Shown here piece after piece: positions 6,371 to 11,421 of a stretch of 11,421 bases of DNA. Under the pieces are notes generated by a model. The model was not told the origin of the DNA and did no database searches. It worked only from the letters and a program-made list of their open reading frames with translations. Location: the NCBI GenBank assembly GCA_937954195.1, contig CALFYR010000661.1, positions 1 through 11,421 of the forward strand, in the 5' to 3' direction. The position numbers and the translations under genes are program-made. The stretch is from an uncultured Dehalococcoidia bacterium (GTDB taxonomy: Bacteria; Chloroflexota; Dehalococcoidia; Tepidiformales; Tepidiformaceae). Position 1 is the stretch's first letter. Every line of letters begins with the position of its first letter.

Positions 6371-6774
6371 GTGGCCGCCTCCGCCTGGCGTTCCAGTAAT
6401 TCCTCGGTCACCGCTACCAGTCCGGCATAGGCATAGATCAGGTAGTCACGCGGGTGGAGGTCGATCTTCTTGAGGGTCTCTTTGCGGGCCGTTACCGGGT
6501 CCCACGATCCGGTAAGTTCGACGGATTCGTGGTCGATGCCCATCTCCAGCTCGTAGAGTTCGCCGTCTTCACCGACGACGATGCAGCCACGGTCCGGGTC
6601 AGCCGCCATGCCGCCATCATCGCATTCGATTGCGTTGGTGAAGATGGCGTTCGGGAAGGAAGGGAACGGCCTGAGTTCGGCGCAGGCTTCCTGGAGGAGC
6701 CCCTGCAGCTGCATTGCCGCGCGCTCGAGGATCATGTCTGCCTGGTTTTTTCGAAGGAGTGCTTCGTTTGCCAT
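6367..6774 (-). CDS. Conserved-looking protein of unknown function (135 aa)
   Basis: The 135-residue soluble acidic protein has an N-terminal helix (about 3-36, ALLRKNQADMILERAAMQLQ), a strand-rich middle (GCIVVGEDGELYELEMGID, 63-81) and a C-terminal helical part (IDLHPRDYLIYAYAGLVAVT, 104-123, then EELLERQ). There is no signal peptide or transmembrane segment. I do not recognise the family. The ATG at 6774 was chosen over an upstream in-frame extension of 84 codons because that stretch is low-complexity Arg/Ser/Pro, crosses a terminator, and a TATACT box lies 10 bases before the ATG. The stop overlaps the GTG of the TPR protein, so the two are one operon and may work together. Confidence 0.82.
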   Translation of the reverse strand: MANEALLRKNQADMILERAAMQLQGLLQEACAELRPFPSFPNAIFTNAIECDDGGMAADPDRGCIVVGEDGELYELEMGIDHESVELTGSWDPVTARKETLKKIDLHPRDYLIYAYAGLVAVTEELLERQAEAAT

Positions 6775-6784
6775 AGGTAAGAGA

Positions 6785-6790
6785 AGTATA
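6785..6790 (-). promoter_or_regulatory. TATACT -10 box suggesting a near-leaderless transcript
   Basis: On the minus strand TATACT ends 10 bases before the ATG at 6774 and there is no Shine-Dalgarno sequence between (TTCTCTTACCT). Transcription would begin about 3-5 bases before the ATG. No convincing -35 is seen 17-18 bases upstream. Confidence 0.5.
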
Positions 6791-6824
6791 TGAGTTGGTG
6801 GTTGCGAGTTGCGAGCACACACGG

Positions 6825-6847
6825 AAAAGCGGCCCTTGTGGGGCCGC
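6825..6847 (-). terminator. Rho-independent terminator of the two-helix membrane protein gene
   Basis: Read on the minus strand, GCGGCCC-CACAA-GGGCCGC (7-bp perfect stem, arms 6841-6847 and 6829-6835) is followed by TTTT (6828-6825). It lies 30 bases after the stop at 6878 and separates this gene from the unknown-TPR operon. Confidence 0.85.
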
Positions 6848-6877
6848 CTTTCGCGGAGAGAGAACGAGGGTTGAGGG

Positions 6878-7471
6878 TCAGGCGTTGACGGAAGCCGTCT
6901 TGCCGACTGTCGCCTTCTCGGCGGCGGTGTCTTCGCGGTGGACCCAGAGGGCGCCGACCGTGAGGACTGCGAAGCCGATTCCGGTGAGCAGCATCGCGAA
7001 GCCCATGACCATCGAGAAGAGGCCAACCTGCTCGGCGAAGTATGCGGTGTTCAGCGAGGTGCTGAGGGCGGTGGCGGTGATCCAGCGATCCCGGAGCGTG
7101 TTGGGCAGTGGGGCGCCAGTGTCAGGGTTCTTGGCAGCTTCGTCCGCGTTATTGGTGCCAGCGGGGTTGCCATCTTCGGTGGCGAAGCGGCCCATCTGGG
7201 CGTAGGTCAGACCACCAGTTGCTTCGAGCTGGTGCATGCGGATGACATCGGCCTGGGCTTGCGCCTTTGCGCCGTTATCGACGATTTCGCCAGCGTAGTT
7301 CTCGGCATCCGCGGAGACCGTGATCTGCTCGTCTTCGAGCATCTGCCGAACATCCGCGCGGCCCTGGTATCCGATGACGATTGACGCGAGGCCAAACACG
7401 ACCAGGATGAGGGAGGCGGCGATGCCTCCGTAGGCGAAGATTGCGCGCGACCGAGTTGAGCGCTTCAGCAT
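6878..7471 (-). CDS. Two-helix membrane protein with external loop, unknown function
   Basis: The 197-residue product has a basic N-terminus (MLKRSTRSR), a first transmembrane helix (about 11-34), a polar loop of about 113 residues (35-147) and a second helix (about 148-176), then a short charged tail. The positive-inside rule puts both ends in the cytoplasm and the loop outside. The loop carries MHQLEATGGLTYAQMGRF (79-96) and the polar DRWITATALSTSLNTAYFAEQ (128-148), a pattern I associate with unnamed proteins of similar build in Actinomycetota and related GC-rich bacteria; no biochemical role is known to me. AAAGG about 9 bases before the ATG at 7471 supports the start; a 69-codon extension upstream is Arg-rich and unlikely. 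Single gene with its own terminator and a leader hairpin. Confidence 0.85.
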   Translation of the reverse strand: MLKRSTRSRAIFAYGGIAASLILVVFGLASIVIGYQGRADVRQMLEDEQITVSADAENYAGEIVDNGAKAQAQADVIRMHQLEATGGLTYAQMGRFATEDGNPAGTNNADEAAKNPDTGAPLPNTLRDRWITATALSTSLNTAYFAEQVGLFSMVMGFAMLLTGIGFAVLTVGALWVHREDTAAEKATVGKTASVNA

Positions 7472-7860
7472 GACTGGGACCTTTCTTCGGCGCCGTGTGT
7501 GGTGTTGGCGCCGCTTGCAAGGGAATAGTCGCCTGCGGGCGGCCCTGTGCATCCGGTCGATCGTCCCCATATGCGGGGGCCGTAGTGTCCTCTTCGGGAG
7601 GACTAACGGGGCAATCAATAGCACCCCGATCGGGACCGAGACCCTCCATTGCGAATCTGGGATGCATCGCTCCGCCAATGGACCGGCCGTTCGGCCCTCC
7701 GGGCCCCCTCGGGCCCAACCATGCCGACCACCTGGCCGCCCGGGCGCCTTAGACAGGGTACCAAAGGCCGCAAGCGTGATAGATCGAACCTATTTGCTGT
7801 ATCGTATCCGCAATTCGCTCTTTACCCCGCGAAGCACCTGGCAGCGAAGCAAGGACGCTC
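7472..7860. other. 389-base divergent intergenic region with several hairpins
   Basis: No credible gene is seen here. It must hold promoters for the leftward membrane protein gene and the rightward MoxR-VWA operon, but no clear -35/-10 pair was found. Perfect hairpins: CGGCGCC/GGCGCCG (7488-7494 with 7507-7513), directly before the Shine-Dalgarno of the leftward gene; GTCCTC-TTCGG-GAGGAC (7587-7603); GGCC-GTTC-GGCC (7685-7696); GGGCCC-CCTC-GGGCCC (7701-7716). None has a T-run. The last 70 bases before the MoxR gene are less GC-rich (ACCTATTTGCTGTATCG and onward), which suits a promoter. Confidence 0.55.
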
Positions 7861-9183
7861 ATGCGCGATGGCAACAACCTGCTGACACCGGCCGATGGCC
7901 GCCCCTTCGTCTACGACGGCGGCCCGCTGGATGTGCCTCGCGCGATCGAAACCTTCAAAGCCGCCCTCCTCCACGTATCGGATACCGTGCCGGGGCGAAT
8001 GCAGCTCCTGCAGCAGACCGCGCTCGCGCTGCTGAGCCGGCGGCACCAGTTGCTCATCTCGCGCGCCGGGACCGGCAAGAGCCTGTACGGGGAAAGCGTC
8101 TTCTCGCAGTTCGAAGGGACGGTATTTAAGGCGCAGTTCAGCCAGGGCACGCGCCTGGAGACGGTGCTCGGCGGGCTGGACCTCAAGCTCTTCCACGAAG
8201 GCAAGCTCTGGCACAACACGCTCCATTCGCTGGTGACCGCCGACTTCGCCTACCTCGATGAGTTCATGAACGCGAACGATGTGGTGCTCGAAGCGCTCCT
8301 CGGCATCCTGAACGAGCGCCGCTTCGCCCAGGGGGAGCAGCAGGAAGATGCGCGCCTGCACAGCGCCCTGGCGATGACCAACCACCTGAAGTACTCGGCC
8401 ATCAGCGAGCCGATCCTGGACCGCTTCCTCTTCAAGGCATCGATCGACCCGCAGGGCGACACGCTGAACGACATCCTGATCGACCTTGCGTACGCGCGTC
8501 ACCACGGCAAGCCCGAGACGCCGCCGCTCCGCATCCCGCTCGATGTCCTGCAGGAGCTCAGCGCGATTGTCCTCGGCGCACACCCGGAGCGCAGCATCGA
8601 TGCCGGCTTCGACATCCTGTTCCTCAAGAACGAAATCATCGAGGCCTACATCCACCTGGTCGCGCAGCGGATTGGTATGCAATCTCCCGCGAACCGCGGC
8701 ATCGTGCCCGACGCGTACGTTTCGCCGCGGACGAAGGCCGCCTGCCGGGATGTGCTGAACGCTACCGCCCTCCTCCACCATCGCGACCACGTCGAACGCG
8801 CCGACCTGCAATCGCTCCGGTTCGTCCTGACCACGATCCCGGGGAACGACCGGGCACTGCACGACATGGGCCAGGACATCTTCGCCGAGGCGCTGCATTC
8901 GACGATGCAGGGCTACACCGAACACGACCTGCAGACGGTGAACGAGCTGACCGCCATCGCCCAATCGTTCGGGCTGTTCGCACACGGCGTGCCGCTGGAG
9001 TCGCAGGCCTCGCACCGGGGCATCGTGCGCATCTTCCTTTCGCTCATCGGCAAATCGAGCTGGCACGAGGTGGGGTACGACACCTTCGTGGATGCGCTCA
9101 CCCATAAGACGATCACGAACCCGCGGGTGAACGCGCTGCGCGAGGAAATCCTGGACGAGGTACGGGGCCACCGCGATGAGTGA
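7861..9183 (+). CDS. MoxR-family AAA+ ATPase, RavA-like
   Basis: The 440-residue protein is a MoxR-type AAA+ ATPase, a chaperone class that remodels partner proteins or aids cofactor insertion together with VWA proteins. Walker A is SRAGTGKS (67-74), with Lys73 and Ser74 present but Ser in place of the first glycine. The helix-2 insert region SQGTRLETVLGGLDLKLFHE (94-113) is typical. Walker B is FAYLDE (129-134), sensor 1 is AMTNH (171-175), and the arginine finger region is EPILDRFLFK (183-192). The remaining 240 residues form the lid and a helical C-terminal part, longer than in basic MoxR proteins (about 320 aa) and closer to RavA in size. AAGGA (7851-7855) precedes the ATG. The gene overlaps the VWA gene by 8 bases, so the two products are made together. 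Confidence 0.93.
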   Translation: MRDGNNLLTPADGRPFVYDGGPLDVPRAIETFKAALLHVSDTVPGRMQLLQQTALALLSRRHQLLISRAGTGKSLYGESVFSQFEGTVFKAQFSQGTRLETVLGGLDLKLFHEGKLWHNTLHSLVTADFAYLDEFMNANDVVLEALLGILNERRFAQGEQQEDARLHSALAMTNHLKYSAISEPILDRFLFKASIDPQGDTLNDILIDLAYARHHGKPETPPLRIPLDVLQELSAIVLGAHPERSIDAGFDILFLKNEIIEAYIHLVAQRIGMQSPANRGIVPDAYVSPRTKAACRDVLNATALLHHRDHVERADLQSLRFVLTTIPGNDRALHDMGQDIFAEALHSTMQGYTEHDLQTVNELTAIAQSFGLFAHGVPLESQASHRGIVRIFLSLIGKSSWHEVGYDTFVDALTHKTITNPRVNALREEILDEVRGHRDE

Positions 9184-10525
9184 CAGCCGGCCGCAGGGCG
9201 CGACCCAGATCCTGCGCGTGCAGGACGACCTCGAAGGGCTCTACCGATCGTGGGACATCCTGGACCTGGTGGGCGAGACGGTCTCGGAACTCCCGGTGGA
9301 ATGGCTGCAGATCCTGAACGTCGCGCGCACGCTGATGGAGGGCCACCCGCTCGCTGGCATCGACCTGCCGGGCGAGGTACACAAGCTGGTGAAACCGTGG
9401 GAGCTGGAATACGAAACGGTCCGCCACGTGGAAACGAAGCGGCGCATCGTGTACCCGGTGACCGGCGATAGCCGCGTGCAGCCACTAAGGAACGTGACCG
9501 ACTTCCCGCACATCACGATGCCGGACTTGCTCATGCGATCGAGTTCGCCGGACGTGTTCGACTACCGGCTGCTCGCAGGCGATATCCACGGGCTCTACAA
9601 CACAGCGCCCGGGCCGGCCGAAGAAGAGCACGACGAGGTCCACGAGGAGCGCGTCCTGCGCGGCAGCCCGAACCGCCGCAAGCGGCAGAAGGTGTACGCG
9701 CTGCTGGACGTCTCGAATTCGATGCGTGACGCCAACAAGATTCTGTTCGCGAAGGCGCTCCTACTGGCCTACCTGGTGACGGCGCACAAGGAGCGCGCGC
9801 AGGTGTACTTCCGCACGTTCGCCAACTCGGTGCACGCGCGCAGCGATGTGCGGGATGGCGAAGGCTTCCCGGAACTGGCGAAACGGGTGCTCACGGTGAC
9901 GCCGGATGGTTCGACCGATATCAAGGCGGCGCTGGCGGCGGCCATCGGCGATATCAACGCGCTGGACGGCGTGGGGCAGGGGAAGGCGGCCTTCGGGGAT
10001 TCAACAACGGAACTTCTGCTCATCTCGGACTGCGAATCGTACTTCGTGCCGGGAGTGCCGGCGGGCATCAAGCTCCATACGGTGCACCTCAAGGGTGGCC
10101 CAATGCTGAAGGGGTACGCCGAAGGCTTCGAGCAGATACGGGCGGCGAGCGCGACCTTCACGGAGCTGGATACGACGCGCTTTGTGCTGCCGGAGACGAG
10201 CCGCGATCGCTGGCTGCTCCACCAGGACGGGCGCACATTGGAACCGGTGGGAAACGCCGCCGCCATGGAAGCGGGCCGCAACAAGGAGGACCGTCTCCAG
10301 CGGCGCGAGCAACTCCTGCAGGCTTACCAGCGGATGAGCACAAAGGAGAAGCCTTCGAAGGCGAAGCGGGGCCGCTCGAGCTTCAACGGGGCGAACACGG
10401 GGGCGTTCGCGCACCTCTTCCGGCAGCTGGCGGCGCTGTTCCGGCGGCTGCTTCACCCCTTCGGGGAAGGGAAGCCAAAGGCCCGGCCGGCGGTGGTTGG
10501 CGGGGTGACGATTCGGCGGCGGTGA
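9176..10525 (+). CDS. VWA-domain partner of the MoxR ATPase
   Basis: The 449-residue protein has an N-terminal helical region (about 1-165), a von Willebrand factor A domain (about 172-335) and a basic C-terminal tail (about 365-449). The metal-ion-dependent adhesion site is complete: DVSNS (Asp178, Ser180, Ser182), the threonine in DGSTDI (Thr247), and LLISDCES (Asp285). Such VWA proteins work as substrate adaptors or effectors for MoxR ATPases, as ViaA does for RavA, but the overall sequence is not clearly ViaA. The tail is rich in Lys and Arg (KEKPSKAKRGRSSFNG, then LFRQLAALFRRLLHPFGEGK), which may bind membranes or nucleic acid. No signal peptide or membrane helix is seen, so it is cytoplasmic. 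The ATG at 9176 lies within the end of the MoxR gene. It ends 4 bases before a convergent gene with no terminator in between. Confidence 0.92.
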   Translation: MSDSRPQGATQILRVQDDLEGLYRSWDILDLVGETVSELPVEWLQILNVARTLMEGHPLAGIDLPGEVHKLVKPWELEYETVRHVETKRRIVYPVTGDSRVQPLRNVTDFPHITMPDLLMRSSSPDVFDYRLLAGDIHGLYNTAPGPAEEEHDEVHEERVLRGSPNRRKRQKVYALLDVSNSMRDANKILFAKALLLAYLVTAHKERAQVYFRTFANSVHARSDVRDGEGFPELAKRVLTVTPDGSTDIKAALAAAIGDINALDGVGQGKAAFGDSTTELLLISDCESYFVPGVPAGIKLHTVHLKGGPMLKGYAEGFEQIRAASATFTELDTTRFVLPETSRDRWLLHQDGRTLEPVGNAAAMEAGRNKEDRLQRREQLLQAYQRMSTKEKPSKAKRGRSSFNGANTGAFAHLFRQLAALFRRLLHPFGEGKPKARPAVVGGVTIRRR

Positions 10526-10529
10526 GGGG

Positions 10530-10781
10530 TTAGCCGACGCCGCTCAGGTCGAGGTACCTCGAGATATTGCTACTGCCGCCAAAGTAGTTGGCGTGGGTCT
10601 TCCGGATCGTTTCAATGGAATCCGACCCGATGAGGACTACTTCCAGTTTCGAATCGCGAGGGAGGCTCCGCTCCTTCTCGTCGTACGCGCGAATCGCGCT
10701 GACCGCATCCGAGCCGAAGTCCTGGACCTCAAGGAGTTGGTCGCTGGCGTGGTCAAACACGATTGGGAACTGCCGAATCAC
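10530..10781 (-). CDS. 83-aa protein of unknown function coupled to the RelA/SpoT gene
   Basis: The 83-residue soluble protein starts at GTG (10781) with GGGGGAG 4 bases before it, and ends with TAA at 10530-10532. Its parts are an N-terminal strand pair (VIRQFPIVFDHASDQLLEVQ), a helix with AIRAYDEKERS, a strand KLEVVLIGSDS and a helix TIRKTHANYFG, a compact alpha/beta layout. I do not recognise a named family, though small proteins with an EVVLLGADS...THxRYF pattern next to RelA/SpoT genes seem familiar; this is from memory and unverified. The GTG overlaps the reconstructed RelA/SpoT stop as GTGA (10778-10781), so the pair was built for coupled translation. An antitoxin or regulator of the synthetase is possible but is inference. 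Confidence 0.72.
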   Translation of the reverse strand: MIRQFPIVFDHASDQLLEVQDFGSDAVSAIRAYDEKERSLPRDSKLEVVLIGSDSIETIRKTHANYFGGSSNISRYLDLSGVG

Positions 10782-11421
10782 AGCTGGCTCCCCCTGAGGA
10801 ATGGCATTGCCGCCTCGCGCAATGCTGCAATGCGGTTCACATGCTCAGTGTCGACTACTTCGCCAGACTCTTCAACGCCGAGTGCGTCACTCACGGCGCT
10901 GAGCCAGTGAGTACCCGCGCAGGACCTCGACCACTTTTCAGGTCCTCACCGATTCGCCCGCCCAACTGCTCCACCGCAACTGCCCAATCGTGCATCGCAT
11001 TGGGTCCGAAGTTGAACCTCAATGCTGCGTCCGTCGTAGGCGACGACCAGGTGGACCGCTCGGTAGCCGGAAGTTCGCGGAGCGAGAACATAGTCGTCCA
11101 ATTTGAGGGGCGGTCGATTGCGACTGAGCCGTGCCTGAACCCGCCGGATTTCCGCCACTGAGCTGAGGACGGCCCACAACCGCCGATGTCCTGCATGCGC
11201 GAGAGCGCCATGGTCGGCTGCCGGGTGAGCTTATCCAGGATGGTGGTCGTCCTCTTAAGCCGCTGTGAGACCTCGACGTTGCAATCTTCAGTGCGCAGCA
11301 TCGAGCGCAGGCCGTTGTTGCCCTTGGTTAGTGGTGTGGAATGCGCGGCCCGAAACGCTCGAAGTACTTCAAACGCCTGGACTTCCTCGCGCCCATAAAG
11401 AGCGCGGTCGCTCGCCCACCA
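10778..11421 (-). pseudogene. RelA/SpoT-domain (p)ppGpp-type synthetase, broken by three frameshifts; 5' end outside window
   Basis: Reading leftward from the window edge, the first 82 codons are open (EVLRAFRAAHSTPL, then VSQRLKRTTTILDKLTRQPT and MALSRMQDIGGC). At about 11175 one base is missing and the sequence goes on in another frame as AVLSSVAEIRRV, DDYVLAPRTSGYRAVHLVV, AYDGRSIEVQLRT. At about 10999 one extra base returns it to the first frame as AMHDWAVAVEQLG, RIGEDLKSGRGPARVL. At about 10909 one base is missing again and the tail reads HWLSAVSDALGVEE and VNRIAALREAAMPFLRGSQL, ending in TGA at 10778-10780. Joined, this is one continuous alarmone synthetase domain with its conserved parts present: RLK, DIGGCR, GYRAVH, EVQLRT, HDWA. 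Whether an HD hydrolase domain lies upstream cannot be seen. Either a recently decayed gene or an error-rich contig end. Confidence 0.85.

Noticed and set aside
6775..7026. 84-codon upstream extension of the 135-aa unknown protein
   Set aside because: It runs through a terminator and into the neighbouring gene, with Arg/Ser/Pro-rich shadow composition; a -10 box sits just before the inner ATG.
7472..7678. 69-codon upstream extension of the two-helix membrane protein
   Set aside because: Arg/His-rich and non-membrane, whereas ATG 7471 follows AAAGG and gives a standard MLKRS membrane start.
7822..9171. A 449-codon open frame on the minus strand opposite the MoxR ATPase
   Set aside because: It is exactly antisense to a clear AAA+ gene, has low-complexity His/Arg/Glu/Val-rich content without known motifs, and is the usual by-product of GC-rich codon bias.
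10778..11421. Programmed ribosomal frameshifting to explain the split RelA/SpoT gene
   Set aside because: Three shifts in both directions would be needed and no slippery heptamer with a downstream structure is evident at the sites; mutation or sequence error is simpler.
1..11421. CRISPR array, tRNA, rRNA, insertion sequence or attachment site
   Set aside because: No regularly spaced repeats, no cloverleaf or CCA-like end, no transposase or integrase motif and no flanking inverted repeats were seen.

Overview
The window is a GC-rich bacterial chromosome segment with tightly packed genes, GTG and TTG starts beside ATG, and Shine-Dalgarno leaders of the GGAGG/AAGG type. The gene set (an alpha/beta-hydrolase fused to a class III cyclase-like domain, a front-end acyl-lipid desaturase, a PaaI-type thioesterase, a RavA-like MoxR ATPase with its VWA partner) fits a non-pathogenic GC-rich soil or water bacterium, most plausibly Chloroflexota (Dehalococcoidia/Tepidiforma-like) or Actinomycetota. 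That placement is inference from gene content only. No rRNA, tRNA, CRISPR array, transposase or phage gene was seen.

Layout. 1-281 (+): C-terminal end of a cytochrome P450. 396-485 and 610-813 (+): two very small membrane or exported peptides, each behind a short hairpin and a near-identical AGAACAC...GGAAG leader, separated by a strong terminator (496-534). 896-1333 (+): SRPBCC-fold protein. 1386-3345 (-): a two-gene unit of an alpha/beta-hydrolase/cyclase fusion followed by a hot-dog thioesterase. 3526-3711 (+): DUF1508/YegP-like small protein whose terminator lies inside the 3' end of the convergent desaturase gene (3739-4833, -). 4895-6774 (-): a conserved unknown protein overlapping by 4 bases a membrane-anchored TPR protein with a repeated EGMT motif. 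6878-7471 (-): two-helix membrane protein with a clear terminator. 7472-7860: a 389-base divergent intergenic region rich in hairpins. 7861-10525 (+): MoxR AAA+ ATPase and VWA protein, overlapping by 8 bases. 10530-11421 (-): RelA/SpoT-domain alarmone synthetase gene broken by three frameshifts, coupled by a GTGA overlap to an 83-aa unknown.

Functional reading. Several genes suggest lipid handling (desaturase, thioesterase, SRPBCC, P450), but they are not one operon. The MoxR-VWA pair is a chaperone-type module that probably remodels or inserts metal into a target not present here. The two most unusual loci are the hydrolase-cyclase fusion, in which the catalytic residues of both domains appear to be lost so that it looks like a sensor or scaffold rather than an enzyme, and the frameshifted RelA/SpoT gene with its small partner, which resembles a decayed toxic small alarmone synthetase pair or a stretch with assembly errors at the contig edge.
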